A model generated the notes under the pieces. It saw only the letters and a list, made by a program, of their open reading frames with translations, had not been told where the DNA came from and did no database searches. Of a DNA stretch of 64,000 nt, positions 21,796-31,693 are shown one piece after another. Numbering within the stretch: position 1 is the stretch's first letter; the number at the start of each line of letters is the position of its first letter. The position numbers were made by a program, and so were the translations under genes. The stretch comes from Merluccius polli (Eukaryota; Chordata; Actinopteri; Gadiformes; Merlucciidae), in assembly GCA_030340625.1 (NCBI GenBank), contig JAOPHQ010002849.1:101001-165000 (forward strand). Direction: 5' to 3'.

Positions 21796-22910
21796 TAGGG
21801 ATGGGACTTTATGTCGACAAATCGACAAAAAATCGACACATGCTCCCCTCGACAAAAAAAATAGAGTGTCGATTTGTCGAGGGGGCGGGGCTTGTGGCAT
21901 TTTTTTCTTTTTTGCTTTTAATTTATTACATTTCCTATCAAAATACACATTATACAGTGCCAATTTTCCTAAAATGGAATACAATATTATAAATAAAACA
22001 AATCTACTTTTTCTAAATGAGATCGCTACTTGACCCTCATTCAACTTAACGTGACGGGAGCGTGTGCGCGGGACAGGCGACAGAGTCAACATGGCGGCGG
22101 GGAGCAAGAGCAAGGTGTGGAGGAGTTTTATCAAAGTCAACGATAAGTTAGTGAGGTGCAAATTGTGCAGCAAGGACTATGCTTTTCACACATCCACGTC
22201 AGGGATGCAGGCGCACCTCGACAAAAAACACCCGATGTCGTCTTCATTATCACAGAGCAGCAGCATGGACGCCTTCAAAGTGCGAAAGATCGACAGTCGC
22301 CGCGCTGAGAAGATCACTGGTTTAATGACTAGCATGGTAGCTAAAGATGTCCTGCCTGTCAGCTTTGTCGAGGGGGCCGGTTTTCGCGAATTCATGTTTA
22401 GGCTACATGTACAGATCTAATGAACAAATGGACAGGATGCCTCCTTTTCTGTGGTTTAAAAAATGGGCACGCTGTTTTCAGTTTGTTGCTTATTTTCACT
22501 TGTGATGAGCACGCTAATAAGAGTGTTTATTATTTATTTTCATTTGGAAAAAATAGCTTGTTTAGGCTACATGTACAGATCTAAAGAACAAATGGACAGG
22601 CTGTTCTATTTTTGTAAACTCCGCACGGCGGAATGTACGTGCTATTTGTAAGGATCTGAGAATAAACATTTTAAATTTATTTCACTTTCTCTCGTTTTTA
22701 TTATCACTGCTTTAAGGGTCAATATATATTGGACATTACAGCCATGTTTTTGAGCCTAAAATGAACTAGTGCAACAGTGTCGAATATTTTCCACCCTCCG
22801 CATTGCTGCTGCTGTTGAAAAAAAAAAAAAAGGGGCCGACAATTCGACAAAAAGTCGACACAAGGGCCTCGACAATCGACTTTCCAAATCCCGTGTCGTT
22901 CCCATCCCTA
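21796..22910 (+). mobile_element. hAT transposon derivative retaining only the BED finger
   Basis: Inverted ends tagggatggga at 21796 and tcccatcccta ending at 22910 are flanked by a perfect 8-bp duplication, CTTTGAAC (21788-21795 and 22911-22918). Near the ends, repeated cgacaaa...tcgac motifs form longer imperfect inverted repeats. The interior codes a BED zinc finger only. A 40-bp block (ttaggctacatgtacagatc...) occurs twice, at 22398 and 22562, next to the truncated coding end. Confidence 0.9.
22064..22420 (+). pseudogene. hAT transposase N-terminus: BED-type zinc finger
   Basis: The BED finger is visible as CKLCSKDYAFHTSTSGMQAHLDKKH split over residues 30-60: two Cys, then His-x(4)-His, preceded by VWRSFIKV. 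BED fingers of hAT transposases bind the transposon ends. Coding resembles ZBED-type transposases up to MVAKDVLPVSFVEGAGFREF, then stops; the whole RNase-H-like catalytic core is missing. Start choice: the Met at MAAGSK (residue 10) is as likely as the first. Confidence 0.75.
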
Positions 22911-23038
22911 CTTTGAACGTTCTAGTGATCACAGCGCTTTATTTATTGTTTTATTCTAACCCCTTGGGGCTCGAAGAGCATCGCTTTCGATAGCTTTGGC
23001 TAAACAGTAACCTCCCCCAGTATTCGTCTGTTACATAT

Positions 23039-23320
23039 TGTAACAAGCTGGGTTATTGTGGTTCTGTTATTATGCGTTCAGCAGCTATGCAAATGTTCAT
23101 GTTCATGTGTTGGGTTATGCACTAATGTTATTAGTAGAGGTTAATGGGCGATTGTCTCGCGAGAGGGGGGGGGGGGACAACGTGAGGGTGAGGGTCCGGG
23201 AGCGACGTGGTTGTAAAAGTTAAGCTGTGTTATGGCTGGTTGTACGGCGAGGTCACGGCCAACAGTGACCGGAGATAAGCCAGACATCGCCTTCAACGCT
23301 GCACCACCGTGTGCGTTACA
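23039..23320 (+). repeat. 5' LTR of the Ty3/gypsy element
   Basis: Aligns with the 3' LTR from tgtaac to gttaca but lacks about 36 bases of it, including the aataaa (present near 29065 in the 3' copy). The deletion lies between agataa and gccagacatcgcc. The g-tract at 23165-23175 also differs in length. Confidence 0.9.
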
Positions 23321-23328
23321 CTGGTGTC

Positions 23329-24282
23329 TAGGGCTGTAGCGATACACTAATCTCACGATACGATACGATATACAATATTCAGCTCACGATACGATATATA
23401 TCACGATATTCAGTCAACGATACGATTCGATATAATTCGATACACTTACATCATTTTCTGAAAGATTTAAAAGGTACAGTGTGATTTTGGTGACATCTTG
23501 TGAGTGTTCCATTTACTTGGATTGAATTAATTTAACTGAAAACTAAAAACATCAATTACACAATATGTGTCTGACTGGACAGAGAGTCTACAGCTTGCAA
23601 ATGCTGGACAAAATGAATCAAAGATGTGTTGAGAAAATTAGTTCCATTTATTGAAACAGTGCAAACTGTAGCTTACAAGCCTTTGAAAAGTAAATAAAGT
23701 GCAGTGTTACAATTAACAATGGAGAGTTAAAAAGTGCAGCAAGTGGCCTGTTCTGAACAGATTCTTTTAATATATATGTATAGATATACATATATATATA
23801 TCTATATATCTATATATATATACACACACACCTTACTCGCCGTTTAAGACAGGAGGTGGGTGGGGGCGGGGAAATTGATTTATTTAATATTAATATTATT
23901 AAAATGTGACGGACAAATGAAAAGTCCAGGATTGATTCTTGATTCGCAAAGAGGCAACGAGACGGCTCTGTTACATCTGTTTTTAGGTGCTGGATTTATA
24001 TTCGCCGCCATTTTCTCCTCGCTCTGACTCCGCAAACAGGTAGAGGTAGACGTCGGCGTCTGTGCAAAGAGAGTATCTAGACGGGTAACTTGCTCTACAG
24101 CGACACTAGCGGCTGGCGGACCAAATCGCTCTTCCTGCAAAGCGAACGGTCTAAGTCTATGGGGTAAACACGGGGGATATGAAAGGGATTTATGTATCGA
24201 TACTAGCGGCTTAAAATCGATACTTTATTGGGAAACAAAATATCGATTTATATCGCAGAATCGATAAAATTGCTCAGCCCTA
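23329..24282. mobile_element. hAT MITE inserted in the gypsy primer-binding site
   Basis: The ends are tagggctgtagc and cagcccta, and the flanking 8 bp CTGGTGTC (23321-23328, 24283-24290) are a perfect duplication. Imperfect inverted repeats of cgatacgatac-type sequence extend inward. A (TA)n-rich tract is at 23765-23822. There is no coding sequence. Confidence 0.9.
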
Positions 24283-24283
24283 C

Positions 24284-24297
24284 TGGTGTCAGAAGTT
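24284..24297 (+). other. Gypsy primer-binding site, tRNA-Leu type
   Basis: TGGTGTCAGAAGT is close to the complement of the 3' end of vertebrate tRNA-Leu. It originally followed the 5' LTR by one base. The first seven bases are also present at 23322-23328 as the MITE's target duplication, so the site is now about 960 bp from the LTR. Confidence 0.65.
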
Positions 24298-24392
24298 AAA
24301 AGCGACGGACTGGTTTTTCTCCAGTGTTCGCCATTAGCCTAGCCGGCTAGCGGACCTACCGCGAGGTGCTGCTGTTTGTACTGCCAGCGGAC

Positions 24393-25433
24393 ATGGCGCA
24401 CGGGAGCGGAGCACAGCCGAAAGTTAAGGAGGAGGAGGGGAGCTACAGTTATGCCCGTGCGGAGGGTCTGGTGGCGGAGTTTGAGCGCGCTGCGGAGACC
24501 AAGGCCCGCTTGAGGGAGACGGCGAGGCGCATGGCTGACGACGCGGGAATGAGCTCCACCGACCCCCGACGGAGCAGAGGACATGACGGAAGCTTCATCG
24601 CTGGCACGTCGGCTCCTCCAAAGCATGACAGCAGAGAATATGCGCAGCTTGTGTGGCAAAGTGGCGGTGCCTATACTTGCCGGGCCCCATGTAAAACACC
24701 AAAGTACTCCGGTAGGGCAGACTGGCAGGCGTTTCATGCCCAATACGAACTGTTGTCACAGGCTGCAGGCTGGTCGGAGGATGATAAAGCGCTACAGCTA
24801 GCATTATGCCTTACAGACGATGCACTGGCATGCCTGTTACTGCTCAGCCCAGAAGAACAATATAATTATGAGGCTCTTGTTGGGGCTCTACAGAGACGTT
24901 TTGGACATTGTGAACAGCCCGGTCTCCTACGCTCTGAACTTTCTAACAGACGCAGGCGGCCTGGAGAGCTCCTCCGTGTGTTAGCTAATGACATTGAAAC
25001 TCTAGCCAGGAGGGCTTATGCCCACATGCCCCCGGCGATACAGACGGAGCTCGCCAGGGACCAGTTCATCCAAGCCATAACCCCCAGGGGGCTGCACATT
25101 CAGACCCAGCTCGCCCATCCCCGCTCCATACAAGAGGCTCTGGAACTGGCTCTAGAGAGGGAGATTGTGGAGGGCGGGACCATGGAAGGCAGCCCTGAGG
25201 AGAGTGGTCCTACGGTGAGAACCGCTGCATGCACTGATACAGCCCAAGTAAAGCCTGCATGGGTGGCTGAAATGACTGAACTAATACGGGCTGTGTCCAT
25301 GCATTCGCCGCAAAGTGCCACACGGCCTTGCCAACGCCCCCTGGTCTGCTGGGGATGCGGACAGCCTGGCCATCTCCTCAGGCAGTGCTCCAAGCATTCC
25401 AAATACCAGGGAAACGGCCCGGGGCCCATATAG
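24393..25433 (+). CDS. gag: Ty3/gypsy Gag
   Basis: The capsid-nucleocapsid protein has about 346 residues from the Met at 24393 (an upstream in-frame Met exists at 24366, but it lies in the leader). The central part, TPKYSGRADWQAFHAQYELL to LQRRFGH, is a retrotransposon Gag fold. One CCHC zinc knuckle, CWGCGQPGHLLRQC, near the end binds RNA. The stop at 25431 overlaps the protease frame, which lies one base back, so translation of pol would need a -1 shift between 25328 and 25433. The frame is intact. Confidence 0.88.
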   Translation: MAHGSGAQPKVKEEEGSYSYARAEGLVAEFERAAETKARLRETARRMADDAGMSSTDPRRSRGHDGSFIAGTSAPPKHDSREYAQLVWQSGGAYTCRAPCKTPKYSGRADWQAFHAQYELLSQAAGWSEDDKALQLALCLTDDALACLLLLSPEEQYNYEALVGALQRRFGHCEQPGLLRSELSNRRRRPGELLRVLANDIETLARRAYAHMPPAIQTELARDQFIQAITPRGLHIQTQLAHPRSIQEALELALEREIVEGGTMEGSPEESGPTVRTAACTDTAQVKPAWVAEMTELIRAVSMHSPQSATRPCQRPLVCWGCGQPGHLLRQCSKHSKYQGNGPGPI

Positions 25434-25750
25434 ATGGGACAGTATGGACCCCAGGCATGGTGTCCCACGCTGTGGCAGCGAAGGATGGAGGAGCCCAACA
25501 GCACAGACAGGGGAGAGGGGCTCCACTCCCCCCTGAAGCAGATGAGAACACAGAATCCACGATGGTGGTGGGTTGGACTGGGAATTTCTGCCATGTTCCC
25601 GTCACCATACATGGGGCCTCACGTACAGCCCTTGTGGACACGGGCTCCACAGCAACACTGATGAGGCCAGATGTAGTTCCAGTGGGGACACAGTTGGAGC
25701 AGACTACGGTGCAGCTGAGGACAGTGACTGGTGAGCTGGCTGCTTGGTAA
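25328..25750 (+). pseudogene. pol: Ty3/gypsy protease, N-terminal part
   Basis: The aspartic protease active site is in ALVDTGSTATLM. The frame ends at 25750 after VTGELAAW. The second half of the protease (VQDPCILGLDFLRS) continues in frame 3 from about 25740, so a 1- or 2-base indel lies here. The enzyme would be a homodimer cleaving Gag and Pol. Confidence 0.75.
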
Positions 25751-27002
25751 GGGGAGGGTGACGTTGAATGTGGGAGGTCTGTCAGTGGATTTTACAGTAT
25801 GGGTGGCGCAGGTGCAGGACCCCTGCATACTGGGGCTGGACTTTTTGAGGTCTGCGCGCTGTCTGCTGGACCTGGGGAAGAACACATTGACCTTTCCCGG
25901 GGGCCCCACTGTTAAACTGATACTGCCCACCCAGTCCCCAAAGCCACACCCCCTGGTCAGGACAGGCATGGAAACACACTGCCATGACACAAAAACCCCA
26001 GTAGAGAGAAACACCCCCCCTGTCCGCAGCTTCCTGCCACTGGTGCCCCATGCCCCCAGCAACGGTGAGCCCCCCTCTGCACACGTCCATTCATCTTCCC
26101 CAGCCCAGTCAACTACAGTGGGGGAGACGGACAGGTTGTCGGCGGTGAGAGAGATATGGAGACAGAACTGTGACCAATTGGAGCAATGGCAGCAGAAGGA
26201 GCTGTGGAAGGTGTTATCTGACTTTACGGACATCACCTTTGAAAGACTCATGGACAGGGTGCTGGCTGGCATCCCCCGTCAGAGATGTCTGGTGTATTTG
26301 GATGACATCCTGGCCCATGGGAGCTCCTTCCAAACAGCCCTGGAGTCGCTGAGGCTGGTGCTGCAGAGAGTGGCGGCGGCGGGCCTGAAATTACACCTGA
26401 ATAAGTGCCCCTTCATGAGGAAGGAGGTGGAGTTTTTGGGTCACAGACTGGGGGGAGAAGGCATCAGCACACTGGAGGAGAAAGTGCATGCAGTGAGAGA
26501 CTGGCCCACACCTACTGACCAACGACAGCTGAAGAGCTTCCTCGACCTGGCCTCATATTACAGGAAGTTTGTGCGAGGTTTCTCCTGCACAGCCGCCCCC
26601 CTGCACCACCTGCTACAGAAGGGCAGGGACTTCACCTGGACGCCACAGTGCCAACAAGCCTTCAACTCCCTCCAGAAGGCACTGACGGAGGCCCCCATCC
26701 TCACCCCCCCGGACTTGCAGTTTACTCTGGACACGGATGCCAGCGTTGTGGGCATGGGTGCAGTGCTGGCTCAGGCGGGGCCAGAGGGGGAGAGAGTGGT
26801 GGTGTATTTCAGCAAAACCTTCAACAAGGCTGAGCGCTGCTACTGCGTCACGCGCCAAGAGCTCCTCGCCATGGTGGCGGCGATAAAGCACTTCAAGTAC
26901 TACCTGTGTGGCCGGCCCTTCACTGTCAGGACAGATCATTCGGCACTGCAGTGGCTGATGTCCTTCAGAGAACCGGAGGGCCAAGTTGCACGCTGGATTT
27001 AA
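25731..27002 (+). pseudogene. pol: Ty3/gypsy Pol: protease end, truncated RT, RNase H
   Basis: After the protease end and a Pro-rich linker, RT starts at about 26220 (KVLSDFTDI) but jumps at about 26237 straight to TFERLMDRVLAG and LVYLDDILAHG. The fingers and the palm strand with catalytic motif A (roughly 150 residues) are gone, leaving only motif C (YLDD). RT connection and RNase H follow: TLDTDASVVGMGAVLAQ, RQELLAMVAAIKHFKYYL and RTDHSALQWL hold the catalytic D-E-D. TAA at 27000-27002 replaces a sense codon after ARWI; the family sequence continues in frame to 27263. Confidence 0.85.
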
Positions 27003-27263
27003 ACGCTGCAGTCCTATGTCTTCACAGTGGTACACAGGGCCGGAGCCAGCCACGCCAACACCAATGCCTTGTCCCGCCGCCCCTGCGCACTGGGAGGGTG
27101 CCAGTACTGTGAGCGGAGAGAAGCGCGTGAGAGAGAGCTCTGTATCGAGGAGACATGCCCCATGCACGAGAGGGCCGGACCAGTCTGCCGCGGAACGCAG
27201 ATAGTTGACGCGGCCGAATGGCAGACACAACAGGAGCAGGACATGGACATACAACCGGTGTGA
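27003..27263 (+). pseudogene. pol: Ty3/gypsy Pol: RNase H-integrase connector
   Basis: Read in the same frame after the stop at 27000, this gives VFTVVHRAGASHANTNALSRRPC, the typical end of gypsy RNase H, then a Cys-rich linker. It ends at TGA 27261-27263 and the frame reopens directly into the integrase. Confidence 0.75.
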
Positions 27264-27302
27264 CAGTGGGTTGAGGCAGGGTAGAGACCACCCTGGGAGG
27301 AG

Positions 27303-28787
27303 GTGACTGGGAGCTCCACTGCAACGAAAGGAATGTGGACTATGTTTGAGGCGCTGAGAGTGAGGGATGGAGTACTGCAGAGAGCCTGGAAGGAACCTGC
27401 TACGGGAGAAGAAAGGTGGCAGGTGATAGTCCCCAGTTCACCGAGAGACGCTGTGCTGAGAGCATCCCATGGGACCGCAGGAGCAGGGCACTTTGGAGTA
27501 GCAAAAACACTCCGCCGGCTTCATCAGGGGCTTTACTGGGGGCGGGTCAGAAGGGACGTAGAGGACTTTTGCCGCTGCTGCGACCTCTGCGTGGCCTACA
27601 AGGGCCCCCCAGATCAGTCCCGCACACAACTACAACAACAGGCGGTGGGGGCTCCCATGGAAAGAGTAGCTGTGGACGTCATGGGCCCATTTCCCCGCAC
27701 GGACACAGGCAACCGATACATTTTGGTCGCCATGGACTATTTTACAAAATGGCCTGAGGCGTACGCAATACCAGATCAGGAAGCAGAGACGGTGGTTGAC
27801 GCTCTGGTAGAGGGCATGTTCAGCAGGTTCGGGGTGACAGAAACCATCCACAGTGACCAAGGGAGGAACTTTGAGTCGCGGGTCTTTGCCGCCATGTGTG
27901 AGTGCACGGGCATGCATAAGACCCGGACCACAGCTCTGCACCCCCAGAGAGACGGCCTCGTCGAGAGGTTCAATAGGACCCTGGGAAAGCAGCTGGCAAT
28001 CCTCACCGCGGAGCATCAACGGGACTGGGACACGCACCTGCCCTTCGTCCTCATGGCCTACAGGTCTGCGGTCCAGGAGTCCACCTCATGCACGCCTGCC
28101 CTCCTCATGTTGGGGCGGGAGCTACGGACGCCAGTGGAGGTGGACTTTGGCAAGCCCCCTGACACCCCTGCTGTTCCTCCGGGCAGAGAGTACGCCAGGA
28201 GACTCCAGGATCGGATGGAGTCCGCCCATATCTTTGCCCGAGACCAACTGGAGAAAGCGGGCATGAAACAAAAAAGGAACTACGACATAAGGTCAAAGGG
28301 AAGACACTTCCAAGCTGGAGAGCTGGTGTGGGTGTACCGCCCCCGCAGGAAGGGACGGTGCCCCAAGTTGGACTGTCATTGGGAGGGGCCTTGTCAGGTG
28401 GTGGAGCGGCTGGGTGAAGTAGTGTACCGGGTCCAGCTGCCAGGAAAGAGAAAGAAGGTTGCGCTCCACAGAGACAGGTTGGCCCCGTACAGAGGGGACT
28501 CCCTCCCTTCCCCAAGCTCGGAGTCCCAGGCGCCCGCCCGGAGGGGCGACGGCGCAACCGCTGCACGCGGCTGCACAGGGGCACACAAGCCCTATCGAAG
28601 CCCCATTTCCCCTGCACATACTTCCCCAGAGACAGTGACTGTTCACATCCCTTCTTCCCCCTTCCCACCACAGACACCTTTCATTGCACAGGGGCGTTGC
28701 CCTACCCACCGGGCAGAAGCGCCTGTGTCCCCCACGCGGCCGCGGAGACAGGGACGTCGGCTGGCCCGTTTCAGAGACTTTGTGTAG
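27303..28787 (+). CDS. pol: Ty3/gypsy integrase
   Basis: The integrase region is intact. The zinc domain has HGTAGAGHFG and CRCCDLC (HHCC). The catalytic core has DVMGPFP, HSDQGRNFESR and GLVERFNRTLGK (D, D, E). The C-terminal domain has FQAGELVWVYRPRRKGR and RDRLAPYRG. There is no chromodomain; the tail is Pro/Ser-rich. The Met at 27303 is only the first Met in an open frame beginning at 27264; the protein would normally be cut from a Pol precursor. The polypurine tract and 3' LTR follow the stop closely. Confidence 0.85.
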   Translation: MTGSSTATKGMWTMFEALRVRDGVLQRAWKEPATGEERWQVIVPSSPRDAVLRASHGTAGAGHFGVAKTLRRLHQGLYWGRVRRDVEDFCRCCDLCVAYKGPPDQSRTQLQQQAVGAPMERVAVDVMGPFPRTDTGNRYILVAMDYFTKWPEAYAIPDQEAETVVDALVEGMFSRFGVTETIHSDQGRNFESRVFAAMCECTGMHKTRTTALHPQRDGLVERFNRTLGKQLAILTAEHQRDWDTHLPFVLMAYRSAVQESTSCTPALLMLGRELRTPVEVDFGKPPDTPAVPPGREYARRLQDRMESAHIFARDQLEKAGMKQKRNYDIRSKGRHFQAGELVWVYRPRRKGRCPKLDCHWEGPCQVVERLGEVVYRVQLPGKRKKVALHRDRLAPYRGDSLPSPSSESQAPARRGDGATAARGCTGAHKPYRSPISPAHTSPETVTVHIPSSPFPPQTPFIAQGRCPTHRAEAPVSPTRPRRQGRRLARFRDFV

Positions 28788-28799
28788 TCCCTCGGGACT

Positions 28800-28814
28800 T
28801 TGTTGGGGGGGAGC
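28800..28814 (+). other. Polypurine tract of the gypsy element
   Basis: gttggggggga lies directly upstream of the 3' LTR and would prime plus-strand synthesis. Confidence 0.6.
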
Positions 28815-28816
28815 TG

Positions 28817-29137
28817 TGTAACGAGCTGGGTTATTGTGGTTGTTATGCGTTCAGCAGCTATGCAAATGTTCACGTTCATGTGTTGGGTTATGCACTAATG
28901 TTATTAGTAGAGGTTAATGGGGGATTGTCCCGCGAGAGGGGGGGGAACAACGTGAGGGTGAGGGTCCGGGAGCGACATGGTTGTAAAAGTTAAGTTGTGT
29001 TACGGCTGGTTGTACGGTGTGGTCATGGCCAACAGTGACCAGAGATAACCGTGGTATTTGCTAAATAAAGCAGCAGGATTGCAAGCCAGACATCGCCTCC
29101 TTATTCAATGCTGCACCACCGTGGGGTGGTCGTTACA
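28817..29137 (+). repeat. 3' LTR of the Ty3/gypsy element
   Basis: tgtaac...gttaca, matching the 5' LTR with a few substitutions and retaining a polyadenylation signal (aataaa, about 29065). Flanked by ATAT. Confidence 0.9.
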
Positions 29138-29619
29138 ATATTGTCAAGTAAGGTTGATTCATTGGGTCCAGAAAACCAGAAAGACATGGGACATAAAGGA
29201 TGTTTTGTCATTGATTATCATTTTCTATATTACTTTTCAATATTCACCTATTACATGGGTCGGGAACGGCTCTTTTGCCGACAGCCGGGGCTCTCGGACG
29301 AAATTAGTTGAGGAAAAAAAAAAATGTAATCAAGGAATCAGACTAGGTCTACCCTAATATAATGCTAAAATAACAGTCAATACTAGGGGAGAGCTGTGTC
29401 GATTGAACACGTCATTACATACGGAGAAAACCGTATTTTTTTTAATCAACCCGACTCCCAACACGCACACACGCACGCTGGCCCTATACTGACATGGCTT
29501 CGTGGCAAATAGGCAGTTACAGTAGGTCTATCTGAGTAATATTGTTACATTCGCGGCTCGTTGCCATGTCAATGTCAAACAAAATCACAGATTTCCCTCC
29601 ATTTCCGTCAGTGAGAAAA

Positions 29620-29835
29620 CTGAGGGGGGGGGGGGGGAGGCGCGCGCGCGCGCGATCGTCACACACCCCGGTCCGACCATAGACTTAATATACGTCTACC
29701 GACGGCGGGGGGGTGATGCGCGTAACACACCCCGGTCCGAAGACCGACGGGGGGGGGGGGGGGGGGGGGGGGGGGGGCGCGCAACACCCCGGTCCGACGA
29801 CCGACCGGGGGGGGGCGCGATCGTAACATGCCGCC
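29620..29835 (+). repeat. G-tract minisatellite with taacacaccccggtccga core
   Basis: Three to four degenerate units, each a homopolymer G run (up to about 27 G at 29751-29777) plus cgatcgtaacacaccccgg and gaccgacg, separate the runs. The reverse complement of the same unit fills the MITE at 30481-30650. Confidence 0.8.
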
Positions 29836-30073
29836 TCCGGTTGGGCCAAATTATTATTATTTTTTTTTTTATGACAGTCCTGGGCCGGCCCAAAGATGTG
29901 CATCGGCCCCCGATGGCCAGTCCACCCCTGGCGCTAATCGAAATGTTAAAAAGGAAAAAGCCCGAAGAGAAAGTCCGCAACTTTCAGCCCGATTGGACAG
30001 ATTGCGTTCGTGGAAAGAGCTGGGAGTGCGATCTGTCTGTTATGTAATGAGAAAATTGCGTCCATGAAACGAT

Positions 30074-30228
30074 CAGTGGCGTAACTATCGACGGTCCAAC
30101 CGGGGCCCAGACGCCGGGGGAGAGCCCCCCCCGGCAACAATCGCGCAGCACCCCCCCTCCGTCAACAACCGCGGGAGCACAAAAAAAATATTTGCACTGG
30201 GGCCTATCATCATGTTGTTACGCCAGTG
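30074..30228. mobile_element. Short hAT MITE
   Basis: 155 bp with inverted ends cagtggcgtaac and gttacgccagtg and a perfect 8-bp duplication GAAACGAT (30066-30073, 30229-30236). It lies wholly inside the larger hAT element and is therefore younger. Confidence 0.85.
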
Positions 30229-30419
30229 GAAACGATGCAATGTTAAACGCCACTTCGGCACTCACCATGCACAATTTGCAGCAACATATCCTACGTAAGT
30301 TAAATATCCAAACGTTTGCTTGTAACCGTCTTTATGTGGCTCTTCTGAGATTATTATTTTTTTTTTTTAGTAAAAGTGGCTCTCAAGGCAAAAAAGGTTC
30401 CCGACCCCTGACCTATGAG

Positions 30420-30763
30420 CAGGGCTTAATTTGAACCGGAACACGCCGATCCGGCACCTCCGACGTTGGATCCGGCGCCTTTTTTTTTTATCCCCCCCCC
30501 CCTGTCGGTGGTAGGTCCGGGGTGTGTTACGATCGTGCAACCCCCCCCCCCCCCCCGTCGGTCCTCGGTCCGGGGTGTGTTACGATCGCGCGCACCCCCC
30601 CCCCCCCCCCCCCCCCCCCCCCGCGCCGTCGGCCCTGGCGCCCGTCGGTTCTCGTGCACCCCCTCTTTCTTTTGGTGTTCCGGTACCTCTAACCCCGTAA
30701 TGAGCCGCCGGATCCACAACCCCTCTGCATTCCGGGACCTCCCACTTTACAAATTAAGCACTG
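30420..30763. mobile_element. hAT MITE with C-tract minisatellite
   Basis: 344 bp with ends cagggcttaattt and aaattaagcactg and a perfect duplication CCTATGAG (30412-30419, 30764-30771). It sits immediately beside the end of the previous hAT element. The interior at 30481-30650 is homopolymer C runs and the inverted form of the taacacaccccgg unit. Confidence 0.85.
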
Positions 30764-31690
30764 CCTATGAGCACTGTGATGCTATATACAGCAGCACATG
30801 TTATTGCACTATTCTTATTGCACTATATTCAGCAGCACTTATTATTGCACCTTATTATTATTGCACTTATTATTGCACCTTATTGTTGCACTAAATGAAA
30901 TGTTTAGCAGATCATGTGTACCATGGTGTTAGTGGCCGAATGCATATTTTTCTATATGATGTTACAGCCTATGTTACTATAACCACGCGATGAACTCCGG
31001 AGTACCTTACAAAATTGGAGGAACTACTTTATGATACGAAGCACAGTACTGAATATGATGTCAGTAAAAACCTGTTGACGTGTGTATACAATGCCAAGTC
31101 TATGGGCAAGATAACACTGTTAATGTGAAGTCTATGGGCAAGATAACACTGTTAACCATGCCAAGTCTATGGGCAAGATAACACTTAACCATGGGTTCAT
31201 GGGCTCAACATCCAGGTCTGGTGTGACTTACAGGTCCCGGAGACTAATACATACATGCTTATTGTTTAACATGTATTTTGCATCTTTAACATGTAAGTCG
31301 ATTGTGTAATATGACGTTTAATTGTTCTAGAGTAAACAAGACAACATACGCAAGTGTTGGTTCATCTATTGGATAGGCCTTAAAGGGTTCATGCAAGGGA
31401 CAGCTGTAAACCTGCTAGATTCATGCAAGAACTGCACGGTCAGGTATTTATGCCAGAACTGCAAAGTCAGCCATACACCAGCTTGGTTTATGTGAGGACA
31501 CAGCTAGTTAAGAAGCAGATGATATCATAGCAAATGATATCATAAGTAGGCATATAAAAAATGGGCAACGGCTCAAGTACATGGGCAACGGCTCAAGTAC
31601 ATATGAAATACATATAACAATAAGCATGTTGATTGAAGATGTAAAGTGAAATTGGGAACAGGCGAAAGCTATTGTAATGATGTGCATTGT
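30764..31690. other. Non-coding stretch with short local repeats
   Basis: No gene seen. The phrase ttattgcac recurs at 30800-30890. A 30-bp phrase (gtctatgggcaagataacac) occurs three times at 31098-31185. atgggcaacggctcaagtac is duplicated at 31561 and 31581. Confidence 0.6.
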
Positions 31691-31693
31691 ATA

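Larger units (their letters stand above)
23039..29137 (+). mobile_element. Ty3/gypsy LTR retrotransposon
   Basis: Two matching LTRs (23039-23320 and 28817-29137) begin tgtaac and end gttaca. They are bounded by ATAT on both sides (23035-23038, 29138-29141). Between them lie gag, protease, a shortened RT, RNase H and integrase in the gypsy order. A hAT MITE sits in the primer-binding site. Stops, frameshifts and a deletion of the RT fingers/palm make it defective. Confidence 0.92.
29254..30410. mobile_element. Non-autonomous hAT element with G-rich insert
   Basis: The ends catgggtcgggaac (29254) and gttcccgacccctg (ending 30410) are inverted copies of a common hAT terminus. The flanks acctatta (29246-29253) and acctatga (30411-30418) match in 7 of 8 bases. 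There is no transposase. The element contains a G-tract minisatellite (29620-29835) and a nested MITE (30074-30228). Confidence 0.8.

Noticed and set aside
24339..24743. Minus-strand frames opposite gypsy gag and integrase
   Set aside because: No motif, and fully explained by the plus-strand coding sequence.
29620..30650. CRISPR-like repeat arrangement
   Set aside because: Unit and spacer lengths are irregular, the spacers are homopolymers, and the genome is eukaryotic.
29685..30719. Pro-, Gly- and Arg-rich frames in the homopolymer G/C region
   Set aside because: Products of G and C runs inside MITEs, open in several frames.
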